Shown: positions 49,516-58,279, counted from the stretch's first letter. The stretch: DNA of 64,000 nucleotides from Streptomyces cyaneogriseus subsp. noncyanogenus (GCF_000931445.1 NZ_CP010849.1:5952001-6016000); one strand, 5' to 3'. Made by a program: numbers and translations. Notes: generated from the sequence alone by a model not told the origin.

Positions 49516-50739
49516 ATGGGATTCCACGTCGACTCCGAGGCCGGGCGGCTGCGCCGCGTCATCCTGCACCGGCCGGATCTCGAGCTCAAAAGGCTCACCC
49601 CCAGCAACAAGGACGCGCTCCTCTTCGACGACGTGCTCTGGGTGCGCCGGGCACGCGCCGAGCACGACGGCTTCGCCGACGTGCTGCGCGACCGCGGGGT
49701 CGCCGTCCACCTCTTCGGCGACCTGCTCACCGAGACCCTCGACCTGCCGCAGGCCCGGGCGCTGATCCTGGACCGGGTCTTCGACGAGAAGGAGTACGGA
49801 CCGCTGGCCACGGACCACCTGAGGGCCGCCTTCGAGACCCTGCCCTCCCGGGAGCTGGCCGAGGCCCTGGTGGGCGGCATGACCAAGCGGGAGTTCCTGG
49901 ACGCGCACGCGGAGCCCACCTCGGTGCGTTTCCACGTCATGGAGCTGGACGACTTCCTGCTCGGCCCGCTGCCCAACCACCTCTTCACCCGCGACACCTC
50001 CGCCTGGATATACGACGGTGTCTCGATCAATGCGATGCGCTGGCCCGCCCGGCAGCGCGAGACCGTGCACTTCGAGGCGATCTACCGGCACCACCCCCTC
50101 TTCCGCGACGAGCCGTTCCACGTCTGGTCCGAGGGGCTGGCCGACTACCCCTCGACCATCGAGGGCGGGGACGTGCTGGTCATCGGCAACGGCGCGGTCC
50201 TCATCGGCATGAGCGAGCGGACCACGCCGCAGGCCGTGGAGATGCTCGCCCACAAGCTGTTCGCGGCGGGGTCCGCGCGGACCATCGTGGCCCTGGACAT
50301 GCCCAAGCGGCGCGCCCTGATGCATCTCGACACGGTGATGACGATGGTCGACGGCGACACCTTCACCCAGTACGCGGGGCTCGGCATGCTGCGCTCGTAC
50401 ACCATCGAGCCGGGGGTGGGGGACAAGGAGCTGAAGGTCACCGACCATCCGCCGGAGCACATGCACCGGGCGATCGCCGCCGCGCTCGGCCTGAGCGAGA
50501 TCCGGGTGCTCACCGCCACCCAGGACGTGCACGCGGCCGAGCGCGAGCAGTGGGACGACGGCTGCAACGTGCTCGCCGTGGAGCCGGGTGTCGTGGTCGC
50601 CTACGAGCGGAACGCCACCACCAACACCCATCTGCGCAAGCAGGGCATCGAGGTGATCGAGATCCCGGGCAGCGAGCTCGGCCGGGGGCGGGGCGGGCCG
50701 CGCTGCATGAGCTGCCCGGTCGAGCGGGACGCCGTGTGA
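49516..50739 (+). CDS. arcA: Arginine deiminase
   Basis: 407 residues from ATG 49516, with GGAG upstream. Pentein fold: FHVDSEAGRLRRVILHRPDL, ELDDFLLGPLPNHLFTRDTS (Asp of the substrate site), MRWPARQRETVHFEAIYRHH, YPSTIEGGDVLVIGNGAVLI (Glu-Gly-Gly-Asp), DMPKRRALMHLDTVMTMVDG (catalytic His), and nucleophile Cys in GPRCMSCPVERDAV. Converts arginine to citrulline and ammonia. As first gene of a set with a carbamoyltransferase and an amino-acid permease it belongs to the ADI pathway, which yields ATP and ammonia. Any reading that joins it to Pnkp is a linker artefact. Confidence 0.95.
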   Translation: MGFHVDSEAGRLRRVILHRPDLELKRLTPSNKDALLFDDVLWVRRARAEHDGFADVLRDRGVAVHLFGDLLTETLDLPQARALILDRVFDEKEYGPLATDHLRAAFETLPSRELAEALVGGMTKREFLDAHAEPTSVRFHVMELDDFLLGPLPNHLFTRDTSAWIYDGVSINAMRWPARQRETVHFEAIYRHHPLFRDEPFHVWSEGLADYPSTIEGGDVLVIGNGAVLIGMSERTTPQAVEMLAHKLFAAGSARTIVALDMPKRRALMHLDTVMTMVDGDTFTQYAGLGMLRSYTIEPGVGDKELKVTDHPPEHMHRAIAAALGLSEIRVLTATQDVHAAEREQWDDGCNVLAVEPGVVVAYERNATTNTHLRKQGIEVIEIPGSELGRGRGGPRCMSCPVERDAV

Positions 50740-50756
50740 ACGGACGGCCCGCACAC

Positions 50757-50791
50757 GCATTCGTATAAGAATGCCGAGAGTCGTATAGAAT
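50757..50791. promoter_or_regulatory. Tandem AT-rich operator between arcA and the carbamoyltransferase gene
   Basis: Two direct repeats TCGTATA(A)GAAT start at 50761 and 50781, 20 bp apart (two helical turns). The first lies within a perfect inverted repeat GCATTC-GTATAA-GAATGC (50757-50774). Arginine-gene operators (ARG boxes) are AT-rich paired palindromes of about this size, so an ArgR-type site is the leading guess. Confidence 0.5.
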
Positions 50792-50829
50792 TCCAGATGT
50801 CTTGTTCCCGTCCCTTCCTGGAGCGCCCC

Positions 50830-51837
50830 ATGGCGACAGTCCCGCCCGCCCTCGCCGGCCGCCCCTTCCTCAAGGAGCTCGACTTCACCGCGGAGGAGTT
50901 CCGCGGCCTGGTCGAGCTGGCCGCCGAGCTGAAGGCCGCCAAGCGGGCCGGGACCGAGCAGCGGCTGCTGACCGGGAAGAACATCGCCCTGATCTTCGAG
51001 AAGACCTCCACGCGCACCCGCTGCGCCTTCGAGGTCGCCGCCGCCGACCAGGGTGCCTCGACCACCTATCTGGACCCGTCCGGCTCGCAGATCGGCCACA
51101 AGGAGTCGGTGAAGGACACCGCGCGCGTACTCGGTCGCATGTTCGACGCGATCGAGTACCGCGGGGACAGCCAGGCGAAGGTGGAGGAGCTGGCGGCCTA
51201 CGCCGGCGTGCCCGTCTACAACGGCCTCACCGACGACTGGCACCCCACCCAGATGCTCGCCGACGTGCTGACGATGACCGAGCACTGCGCCAAGCCGCCG
51301 GCCGGGATCGCCTTCGCCTACCTGGGCGACGCCCGCTTCAACATGGGCAACTCCTATCTGGTCACCGGCGCCCTGCTCGGCATGGACGTGCGCATCGTCG
51401 CCCCGAAGTCCTACTGGCCCGCCCCGGAGATCGTCGACCGGGCGCACGAGCTGGCCGCCGCCAGCGGCGCGCGGATCACGCTGACGGAGGAGGTGGCGGA
51501 CGGCGTCCGGGGCGCCGACTTCGTCGCCACCGACGTCTGGGTCTCCATGGGCGAGCCGAAGGACGTCTGGGCGGAGCGGATCGCCGCCCTCGCCCCGTAC
51601 GCCGTGACCATGGACGTGCTGCGGGCCACCGGCAACCCGGACGTGAAGTTCCTGCACTGCCTGCCCGCCTTCCACGACCTGGGCACCAAGGTCGGCCAGG
51701 AGGTCTTCGAGGCCCACGGGCTGGACTCCCTGGAGGTCACCGACGAGGTGTTCGAGTCGGCGCACTCGGTCGTCTTCGACGAGGCGGAGAACCGGCTGCA
51801 CACCATCAAGGCGGTCCTGGTCGCCACCCTCGCCTGA
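50830..51837 (+). CDS. argF: Ornithine carbamoyltransferase
   Basis: 335 residues from ATG 50830; an ATG at 50797 adds 11 poorly conserved residues. Complete OTC motifs: FLKELDFTAEEFRGLVELAA, carbamoyl-phosphate site EKTSTRTRCAFEVAAADQG, LDPSGSQIGHKESVKDTARV, NGLTDDWHPTQMLADVLTMT, VWVSMGEPKDVW (SMG loop), and FLHCLPAFHDLG with catalytic Cys. Between arcA and a permease it most likely works as the catabolic enzyme (citrulline to ornithine plus carbamoyl phosphate); sequence alone does not separate ArcB from ArgF. No arcC carbamate kinase is in the window. Confidence 0.93.
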   Translation: MATVPPALAGRPFLKELDFTAEEFRGLVELAAELKAAKRAGTEQRLLTGKNIALIFEKTSTRTRCAFEVAAADQGASTTYLDPSGSQIGHKESVKDTARVLGRMFDAIEYRGDSQAKVEELAAYAGVPVYNGLTDDWHPTQMLADVLTMTEHCAKPPAGIAFAYLGDARFNMGNSYLVTGALLGMDVRIVAPKSYWPAPEIVDRAHELAAASGARITLTEEVADGVRGADFVATDVWVSMGEPKDVWAERIAALAPYAVTMDVLRATGNPDVKFLHCLPAFHDLGTKVGQEVFEAHGLDSLEVTDEVFESAHSVVFDEAENRLHTIKAVLVATLA

Positions 51838-51964
51838 GCGGGTGGGCCCGGGCAGGACCCGCCTGAGCAGGGCTTAAGCTGACCGGCGGCTCGGAGCCAC
51901 CCCTTCCGGCCGCCGCCCGCGACCCACCCGTCGCACCGCACCACCAGAAACGAGCACCACCCGC

Positions 51965-53401
51965 ATGCCCCGTATCAAGTCGCCTCACCTCCTGGTGGCC
52001 GAATCCGGCGCCGACCGCGCGGGCCACGGCCTCAAACGGACGATGGGCCTGTTCCACCTCATCTGCTTCGGCGTCGGCGCCATCGTCGGCACCGGCATCT
52101 TCGTCGGCCTGTCCGACTCGGTCGGCGAGGCCGGTCCGGCCGTCGTCGTCTCCTTCGTGCTCGCCGCGATCACCTGCGTCTTCACCGCCTTCGCCTTCGC
52201 CGAGCTGGGCGGCGCGATCCCGGTCTCCGGCTCCTCGTACTCCTTCGCCTACGCCGGGCTCGGCGAGACCACCGCCTTCCTGGTCGGCTGGTGCCTGCTC
52301 CTCGAGTACGGCGTCTCGGTGTCCGCGGTCGCGGTCGGCTGGAGCCAGTACGTCAACGAACTGCTGGACAGCCTGATCGGCCTCCAGTTGCCCGGCGCGC
52401 TCTCCGCGGGCCCCGGGGACGGCGGCGTGATCAACCTGCCCGCGGTGATCGTCATCGCCCTGGCCTGCGTCCTGCTGGTGCGCGGGGTGCGCGAGAGCGC
52501 CCGGGCCACGGCCGCCATGGCCGTCCTGAAGCTCGCCGTCCTCGTCGCCTTCTGCGCCATCGGCTTCACCGCCTTCAAGGACGGCAACCTCACCCCGTTC
52601 TCCCCGGCCGGCCTCGGCGGCATCGGCGCCGGCACCACGGCCGCCTTCTTCTCCTACATCGGCTTCGACGCGATCACCACGGCCGGCGAGGAGGCGAAGA
52701 ACCCGCGCCGCCACATCCCGATCGCCATCCTGGTCTGCATCGGCCTGGTCACCCTGCTGTACTGCGCGGTCGCCCTCGCCGCGATCGGCGCCATCGGCGG
52801 CGACGCGGTCGGCGGCCGGCCCGCCGCGCTGAGCTACGTCGTCAACGAGGTCACCGGTTCCACGGCCGGCGGCGCGGTCGTCGCCTTCGGCGCGGTGGTC
52901 GCCATCGCGTCGGTGGTGCTCGCCGTGATGTACGGCCAGACCCGCATCCTGATGTCCATGTCCCGCGACGGGCTCGTCCCGCGCGTCTTCGAGAAGGTCT
53001 CCCCGCGCACCGCCACCCCGGTCGCCGGAACCCTGATCGTCGGTGCCGTCTTCGCGCTCCCGGCGGCCTTCGCCCCGCTGGACGCGGTGGTCAACCTGTG
53101 CACCATCGGCACGCTGGCCACCATGGCGGCCGTCAACGTCGCGGTGATCGCGCTGCGCCGCCGCGAGCCGGACCTGGAGCGCACCTTCCGGGTGCCGCTC
53201 TACCCGGTGATGCCCCTGCTCGGCGTCGGCTTCTGCCTGTACCTGATGTACGAGACGGGTGTGACGACGTGGCTCCAGTTCGCCGTGTTCCTGGCGGCGG
53301 GGCTCGTGCTGTACGTCCTCTACGGGCGCCGCAACTCGCGGCTCGCCCGGGGCGGCCTCACGCCGGACGACGCCGCTGAGCGGGTACCACAGGCAGTCTG
53401 A
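51965..53401 (+). CDS. APC-superfamily amino-acid permease (cationic amino-acid type)
   Basis: 478 residues from ATG 51965. Twelve or more predicted spans, starting FHLICFGVGAIVGTGIFVGL, the G(A)IVGTGIF motif of APC transporters, then AITCVFTAFAFAELGGAIPV, GSSYSFAYAGLGETTAFLVG, AAFFSYIGFDAITTAGEEAK and RILMSMSRDGLVPRVFEKVS. The FSYIGFDAITTAGEE-NP motif marks the cationic amino-acid transporter (CAT/YfnA) branch. Placed after arcA and the carbamoyltransferase, arginine uptake or arginine/ornithine exchange is likely. Its 3' end overlaps the convergent ATPase gene by 44 nt. Confidence 0.9.
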   Translation: MPRIKSPHLLVAESGADRAGHGLKRTMGLFHLICFGVGAIVGTGIFVGLSDSVGEAGPAVVVSFVLAAITCVFTAFAFAELGGAIPVSGSSYSFAYAGLGETTAFLVGWCLLLEYGVSVSAVAVGWSQYVNELLDSLIGLQLPGALSAGPGDGGVINLPAVIVIALACVLLVRGVRESARATAAMAVLKLAVLVAFCAIGFTAFKDGNLTPFSPAGLGGIGAGTTAAFFSYIGFDAITTAGEEAKNPRRHIPIAILVCIGLVTLLYCAVALAAIGAIGGDAVGGRPAALSYVVNEVTGSTAGGAVVAFGAVVAIASVVLAVMYGQTRILMSMSRDGLVPRVFEKVSPRTATPVAGTLIVGAVFALPAAFAPLDAVVNLCTIGTLATMAAVNVAVIALRRREPDLERTFRVPLYPVMPLLGVGFCLYLMYETGVTTWLQFAVFLAAGLVLYVLYGRRNSRLARGGLTPDDAAERVPQAV

Positions 53402-53867
53402 ACCAGACCGCCTTGCCGGAGGCGGTGGGGCGGTGCCCGCAGGAGGAGCTCAGGGCGCGGATCAGCAGCAGGCCGCGCCCGCCCTCCTGCCAGGGGTCGG
53501 GCTCGATGTCCACCGGACGGGTCAGGGCGCCCGGCGGGGCCGGGTCCGGGTCGTGCACCTCGACCTGGCAGGCGGTCGGCATCAGCTCGACGACCAGCTC
53601 GATCGGGGCGTCGCCGGAGGTGTGCTCCACGGCGTTGGCGACCAGCTCGGCCGTCAGCAGCTCCGCGGTGTCGCAGTCGGCCGTGTGCTCCTGCGCGGCC
53701 AGGGCCGAGCGGACCAGCGCACGGGCCACCGGTACGGCCGCGGTGGTGTGCGGCAGCTCGATACGCCACGAGGCCGGCGGGCGAGGCGGCACGCGGTGCC
53801 TCCATGCGGAGCGGTGGTCGGGCGACGGGCGGGCGGGGGAGCGATCGTGCACGGCGAGTCCGTTCAT
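53358..53867 (-). CDS. RsbW-like HATPase_c anti-sigma-type kinase
   Basis: 169 residues from ATG 53867. The first 40 residues are arginine/proline-rich; then WRIELPHTTAAVPVARALVR, the N-box TAELLTAELVANAVEHTSGD, the G1 box VEVHDPDPAPPG and G2 box WQEGGRGLLLIRALSSSCGH, ending KAVWFRLPV. This is the standard Streptomyces HATPase_c-only protein that binds ATP and can phosphorylate a STAS partner or bind a sigma factor. Dozens occur per genome, mostly of unknown role. Convergent overlap with the permease makes its last 14 codons antisense to it. Confidence 0.85.
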   Translation of the reverse strand: MNGLAVHDRSPARPSPDHRSAWRHRVPPRPPASWRIELPHTTAAVPVARALVRSALAAQEHTADCDTAELLTAELVANAVEHTSGDAPIELVVELMPTACQVEVHDPDPAPPGALTRPVDIEPDPWQEGGRGLLLIRALSSSCGHRPTASGKAVWFRLPVVPAQRRRPA

Positions 53868-54026
53868 GGAGCAGGCTGTCCTGCTTTCAACCGTATGAAT
53901 GGTACGGCGCCGCCCGGCAGAGCCGTTCGACGGGCACCGCGCGGGACCTTCGGTCCCGGCTACGGGGCGGCCTACCCGGGTGAACGGTCCCTGTCGCCCC
54001 CGTGCTCCGGACGTTACCCGCTTGTC

Positions 54027-54089
54027 GACGTCTGGTGACGTTGTAGACGTTTGGTGACAGAGGGGGCCAAGTCACCAGTGTGACTGGTG
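54027..54089. promoter_or_regulatory. Direct and inverted repeats upstream of the ATPase gene
   Basis: GACGTCTGGTGAC (54027-54039) and GACGTTTGGTGAC (54046-54058) repeat with 19-bp period; they are followed by the inverted repeat CACCAGT-GTG-ACTGGTG (54073-54089). All contain TGGTGAC/GTCACCA half-sites. Multiple sites in a 362-bp divergent region suggest binding of a dimeric regulator. Confidence 0.5.
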
Positions 54090-54151
54090 TGACCACCGGC
54101 CGGAAACCGCCACCCGGCGGCGCCCGCCCCGCACCGCTTTATCGCGCTCCC

Positions 54152-54181
54152 GTGACGACAGTCACAGACCGGTGATAGCTT
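54152..54181 (+). promoter_or_regulatory. Promoter with overlapping operator-like motif of the hydratase/monooxygenase operon
   Basis: GTGACG (-35), an 18-nt spacer and TAGCTT (-10). The -35 lies within GTGACGACAGTCA, which contains TGAC-N4-GTCA. The same 13-mer (one base different) occupies the same position in the promoter at 60941. Possible PaaX-family operator. Confidence 0.55.
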
Positions 54182-54229
54182 GAGGGCAGCGCTCAGTGAG
54201 GCCGCGCCCGTCCGAGGAGGCCGCCCGTC

Positions 54230-55057
54230 ATGAGTCCCTTCACCGGCTCCGCCGTCCCCACCCCCCACTGGCGGCACCTGCGCGTCGATCTGGCCGACGG
54301 CGTCGCCACCGTCACCCTCGCCCGGCCCGACAAGCTCAACGCGCTCACCTTCGGCGCCTACGCCGATCTGCGCGACCTGCTCGCCGAGCTCTCCCGGACC
54401 CGCTCCGTGCGCGCCCTGGTGCTGGCGGGCGAGGGACGCGGCTTCTGCTCCGGCGGCGACGTCGAGGAGATCATCGGCGCCACGCTGTCCCTGGACACCG
54501 CCGAGCTGCTCGACTTCAACCGCATGACCGGCCAGGTGGTGCGGGCCGTCCGGGAGTGCCCCTTCCCGGTGATCGCCGCGGTGCACGGCGTCGCGGCCGG
54601 CGCCGGGGCCGTGCTCGCGCTGGCCGCGGACTTCCGCGTGGCCGACCCCAGCGCCCGCTTCGCCTTCCTCTTCACCCGGGTCGGCCTGTCCGGCGGCGAC
54701 ATGGGCGCCGCCTATCTGCTGCCCCGCGTCGTCGGGCTCGGCCACGCCACCCGGCTGCTGATGCTCGGCGAGCAGGTGCGCGCGCCCGAGGCCGAGCGGA
54801 TCGGCCTGATCAGCGAGCTGACCGACGAGGGCCGCGCCGACCAGGCCGCCCACGCGCTCGCCCGCCGCCTGGCCGACGGCCCCGCCCTGGCCCACGCCCA
54901 GACCAAGGCGCTGCTCACCGCCGAACTGGACATGCCGCTGGCCGCCTCCGTCGAGCTGGACGCCGCGACGCAGGCGCTGCTGATGAACGGCGAGGACTAC
55001 GCCGAGTTCCACGCGGCCTTCACCGGGAAGCGGCCGCCGAAGTGGCGCGGGAGGTAG
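54230..55057 (+). CDS. Enoyl-CoA hydratase/isomerase-family protein
   Basis: 275 residues from ATG 54230 with GAGGAGG upstream. Crotonase fold: VATVTLARPDKLNALTFGAY, ALVLAGEGRGFCSGGDVEEI (oxyanion-hole G-x-G-x-x-FCSGGD), FPVIAAVHGVAAGAGAVLAL (second oxyanion strand), FRVADPSARFAFLFTRVGLS, GGDMGAAYLLPRVVGLGHAT. Three bases separate its stop from the monooxygenase/reductase gene, whose ribosome-binding site overlaps the 3' end. In the aerobic 2-aminobenzoyl-CoA route such enzymes hydrate or hydrolyse the non-aromatic CoA ester after ring reduction. Confidence 0.9.
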   Translation: MSPFTGSAVPTPHWRHLRVDLADGVATVTLARPDKLNALTFGAYADLRDLLAELSRTRSVRALVLAGEGRGFCSGGDVEEIIGATLSLDTAELLDFNRMTGQVVRAVRECPFPVIAAVHGVAAGAGAVLALAADFRVADPSARFAFLFTRVGLSGGDMGAAYLLPRVVGLGHATRLLMLGEQVRAPEAERIGLISELTDEGRADQAAHALARRLADGPALAHAQTKALLTAELDMPLAASVELDAATQALLMNGEDYAEFHAAFTGKRPPKWRGR

Positions 55058-55059
55058 CG

Positions 55060-57375
55060 ATGAGGGTGGCCGTGATCGGGGGCGGCCCCGGGGGCCTGTA
55101 CGCCGCCGCCCTGCTCAAGCGCCTCGACCCCGCCCGCGAGGTCACGGTCTGGGAGCGCAACGCCCCCGAGGACACCTTCGGCTTCGGCGTCGTGCTCTCC
55201 GACGAGACGCTCGGCGGCATCGAGCACGCCGACCCGGTGGTGCACCAGGCGCTCCGGCGGGAGTTCGTGCGCTGGGACGCCATCGACATCGTCCACCGCG
55301 GCACCCGGCACACCTCCGGCGGCCACGGCTTCGCCGCCCTCGGCCGCCGCCGGCTCCTGGCCGTCCTCCACGCCCGCTGCCGCGACCTCGGGGTCGGCCT
55401 GCGCTTTTGCTCCCCGGCACCGCCCCCCGACCGCCTCGCGCGGGAGTACGACCTCGTCATCGCCGCGGACGGCGTGCACAGCACCACCCGCGAGGCGTAC
55501 GCCGACGCGTTCCGGCCCCGCATCACCAGCCACCGCTGCCGCTACATCTGGCTGGCCGCCGGCTTCCCCTTCGACGCCTTCCGCTTCGAGATCGCCGAGA
55601 CCGGGCACGGCGTGATGCAGTTGCACGGCTACCCCTACTCCCGCCCCGCGCCCCGCCCCCCGGACGGCCCCGCCGGGCCGCCGGACGAGGGCGCCTCCAC
55701 GGTGATCGTGGAGATGCGCGAGGAGGTGTGGCGGGCCGCCGGCTTCCCCGGCCTGACGGAGCGGGAGTCGGCCGGGCGCTGTGCCGGGATCTTCGCCGAC
55801 GCCCTCGGCGGCCGGCCGCTGACGTCGAACAACTCGGCGTGGACCACCTTCCGCACGGTCGTCACCGAGCGCTGGTCGCACGGCAACGTCGTCCTCCTCG
55901 GCGACGCGGCCCACACCGCCCACTTCTCCATCGGCTCGGGCACCAAGCTCGCCGTCGAGGACGCCCTCGCCCTGGCCGCCTGCCTGACGGAACGGCCGAC
56001 GCTCAAGGAGGCCCTGACGGCGTACGAGGAGGAGCGCCGGCCCGTCGTGGCCTCCACCCAGCGCGCCGCCCGGGCCAGCCTGGAGTGGTTCGAGAACCTC
56101 GCCCTCCACCTGGACCAGCCGCCCCGCCAGTTCGCCTTCAACCTGCTCACCCGCAGCCGCCGGGTCACCCACGGCAACCTGCGGCTGCGCGACGCCCGCT
56201 TCACCGAGGCCGTCGAACGGGACTTCGGCTGCCCGCCCGGCACCCCGCCGATGTTCACCCCGTTCCGGCTGCGCGGCCTGACCCTGCGCAACCGGGTCGT
56301 GGTCTCACCGATGGACATGTACTCCGCCACCGACGGCGTCCCCGGCGACTTCCACCTCGTCCACCTGGGCGCCCGCGCCCTGGGCGGCGCCGGGCTGGTG
56401 ATGACCGAGATGGTGTGCGTCAGCCCCGAGGGCCGCATCACCCCCGGCTGCGCGGGCCTCTACACGGGCAGGCAGGCCGAGGCGTGGCGGCGGATCACCG
56501 ACTTCGTGCACACCCGCGCGCCGGGCACCGCGATCGGCGTGCAACTGGGCCACAGCGGGCGCAAAGGCTCCACCAAGCCGATGTGGGAGGGGATGGACGA
56601 GCCCCTGGACGACGGCAACTGGCCCCTGGTCGCCGCCTCCCCGCTGCCGTACAAGCCGCACAGCCAGGTGCCGCGCGAGCTGTCCAGGGCCCAGCTCACC
56701 GACGTCAGGGAGCAGTTCACGGCGGCCGCCGCCCGCGCCGCCCGGGCCGGATTCGACCTGCTGGAGCTGCACTGCGCCCACGGCTACCTCCTGTCCGGCT
56801 TCCTCTCCCCGCTCACCAACCGCCGCACCGACGCCTACGGCGGCAGCCTCGGCCGGCGGCTGCGCTTCCCCCTGGAGGTCTTCGACGCCGTACGGGCGGT
56901 GTGGCCGGCGGAGCGCCCCCTGACGGTGCGCATCTCCGCCACCGACTGGGCCGAGGGCGGCACGAGCGCCGAGGACGCCGTGGAGATCGCCCGTGCCTTC
57001 GCCGCGCACGGGGCCGACGCGATCGACGTCTCCACCGGGCAGGTCGTGGCCGACGAGAAGCCGCGGTACGGGCGGTCGTACCAGACGCCGTTCGCCGACC
57101 GGATCCGCCACGAGGCGGGCGTCCCGGTCATCGCGGTCGGCGCGATCTCCTCCTGGGACGACGTCAACTCCCTCATCCTGGCCGGGCGCGCCGACCTGTG
57201 CGCCCTGGCCCGCCCGCACCTGTACGACCCGCACTGGACGCTGCACGCGGCGGCCGAGCAGGGGTACGGCGGCCCCGGCGCGGTGTGGCCCGCGCCCTAC
57301 CGGGCGGGCAGCCGCCGCCCGCAGACCGGGCGGACGGACGCCCCCAGGCCCCGGCTCGCCCTGGGCGGCGTCTGA
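55060..57375 (+). CDS. Bifunctional aromatic acyl-CoA monooxygenase/reductase (2-aminobenzoyl-CoA or salicylyl-CoA type)
   Basis: 771 residues from ATG 55060. A fusion of two enzymes: residues 1-390 are a group A flavin hydroxylase (VAVIGGGPGGLYAAALLKRL, DLVIAADGVHSTTREAY, NVVLLGDAAHTAHFSIGSGT), residues about 395-760 an old-yellow-enzyme-type reductase (FTPFRLRGLTLRNRVVVSPM, IGVQLGHSGRKGSTKPMWEG, LLELHCAHGYLLSGFLSPLT, NRRTDAYGGSLGRRLRFPLE). This exact fusion is known from 2-aminobenzoyl-CoA monooxygenase/reductase and salicylyl-CoA 5-hydroxylases. It hydroxylates, then reduces the ring of the CoA ester, using FAD, FMN, NADH and O2. The ligase and RidA nearby favour the amino substrate. Confidence 0.9.
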   Translation: MRVAVIGGGPGGLYAAALLKRLDPAREVTVWERNAPEDTFGFGVVLSDETLGGIEHADPVVHQALRREFVRWDAIDIVHRGTRHTSGGHGFAALGRRRLLAVLHARCRDLGVGLRFCSPAPPPDRLAREYDLVIAADGVHSTTREAYADAFRPRITSHRCRYIWLAAGFPFDAFRFEIAETGHGVMQLHGYPYSRPAPRPPDGPAGPPDEGASTVIVEMREEVWRAAGFPGLTERESAGRCAGIFADALGGRPLTSNNSAWTTFRTVVTERWSHGNVVLLGDAAHTAHFSIGSGTKLAVEDALALAACLTERPTLKEALTAYEEERRPVVASTQRAARASLEWFENLALHLDQPPRQFAFNLLTRSRRVTHGNLRLRDARFTEAVERDFGCPPGTPPMFTPFRLRGLTLRNRVVVSPMDMYSATDGVPGDFHLVHLGARALGGAGLVMTEMVCVSPEGRITPGCAGLYTGRQAEAWRRITDFVHTRAPGTAIGVQLGHSGRKGSTKPMWEGMDEPLDDGNWPLVAASPLPYKPHSQVPRELSRAQLTDVREQFTAAAARAARAGFDLLELHCAHGYLLSGFLSPLTNRRTDAYGGSLGRRLRFPLEVFDAVRAVWPAERPLTVRISATDWAEGGTSAEDAVEIARAFAAHGADAIDVSTGQVVADEKPRYGRSYQTPFADRIRHEAGVPVIAVGAISSWDDVNSLILAGRADLCALARPHLYDPHWTLHAAAEQGYGGPGAVWPAPYRAGSRRPQTGRTDAPRPRLALGGV

Positions 57376-57388
57376 GACGGGCCACGGG

Positions 57389-58279
57389 TCACAGGTAACC
57401 CCAGGTGCGGCACATCGGGCGCAGCGCCTCGGCGATCTCGCCGGGACCCGGCAGCGGGCGCCCGGGCCGGACCTCTCCGGTGCGGATCGTCTCGCGCCAG
57501 TCGCCCAGGCCCCGGACCAGCCTGCCGCCGCCCGCCCGGCCGTACCGGAGCATGCCCGGCTCGTAGTCGATGCCGAGGAACGCGCACAGGCGGCGCATCT
57601 GCTCCTGAGGGGCGGCGGTGATGTCCTCGTAGCGCACGGTGTGGCCGCCGGGTCCCGCCGCGCGGGCGGCCTCCACCGCCTCCATGTACCGCAGGGACTC
57701 GGCGACGGCCGCCTCGTAGGGCCGCTTGACCGGGTCGCTCTCGTGCCAGGACCGGGCGACGGACTCCGGGTGGCGCAGCAGGAACACGAACCGGGCGTCG
57801 GGCCAGCAGTCCCTCAGGCGCCGGTACACGAACGCGTTGCCGGGCGTCTTCTCGACGATGACGTCCTTGCCGGACCTGACCAGTTCGCGGTGGAGGACGC
57901 GGTCCCACAGCAGGTGCTCCAGATCGCCGCGGGCGAGGCCGAGGGCGGTCGTGGCGCTGCGGGCGACGGCGTTGCCGTGGTCGACCCGCAGATGGCGGAT
58001 GTGCAGCTCGTGCGGGGCGTGCAGCCGCGAGTGGGCGCCCAGCATCATGCGCAGCAGGGTGGAGCCGGAGCGCACCGAGGAGATGATGAAGACCGGTTCC
58101 CGCAGCAGCCGTTCGACCGGGAGGTCCTCGGGCGGGGGACAGCGGTAGGCGGGCCCGGGCGGCTGTTCGGACCGGGCGCCGGGCGCCGCCGGCCGGGACG
58201 GCGCGGGCCGGGGCACCCGCCGTACCTGCAAGCCGGTGGTGGCGGTGAGCGCCCGGTTCAGGGTGCGCGTGAGACTCAT
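57389..58279 (-). CDS. PAPS-dependent sulfotransferase-family protein
   Basis: 296 residues from ATG 58279. Sulfotransferase fold: VFIISSVRSGSTLLRMMLGA (5'-phosphosulfate loop, RSGST), VIVEKTPGNAFVYRRLRDCW, ARFVFLLRHPESVARSWHES (3'-phosphate-binding RHP and Ser), VRYEDITAAPQEQMRRLCAF. The first 50 residues are a proline-rich lead. No secretion signal, so probably cytoplasmic. It is convergent with the monooxygenase gene (13 bp between stops) and 82 bp downstream of the PaaX regulator on the same strand. Acceptor unknown; a link with the CoA-ester pathway is not evident. Confidence 0.85.
   Translation of the reverse strand: MSLTRTLNRALTATTGLQVRRVPRPAPSRPAAPGARSEQPPGPAYRCPPPEDLPVERLLREPVFIISSVRSGSTLLRMMLGAHSRLHAPHELHIRHLRVDHGNAVARSATTALGLARGDLEHLLWDRVLHRELVRSGKDVIVEKTPGNAFVYRRLRDCWPDARFVFLLRHPESVARSWHESDPVKRPYEAAVAESLRYMEAVEAARAAGPGGHTVRYEDITAAPQEQMRRLCAFLGIDYEPGMLRYGRAGGGRLVRGLGDWRETIRTGEVRPGRPLPGPGEIAEALRPMCRTWGYL

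Noticed and set aside
45022..50739. A single giant protein combining RNA repair and arginine deiminase
   Set aside because: It exists only because the 197-bp linker/tag insertion removes the pnkp stop and shifts the frame; Hen1, Pnkp and ArcA each have their own start and normal length.
53358..53401. Convergent overlap of the permease and ATPase genes as a sign of a wrong stop
   Set aside because: Both C-termini fit their families, and short convergent overlaps are common in Streptomyces.
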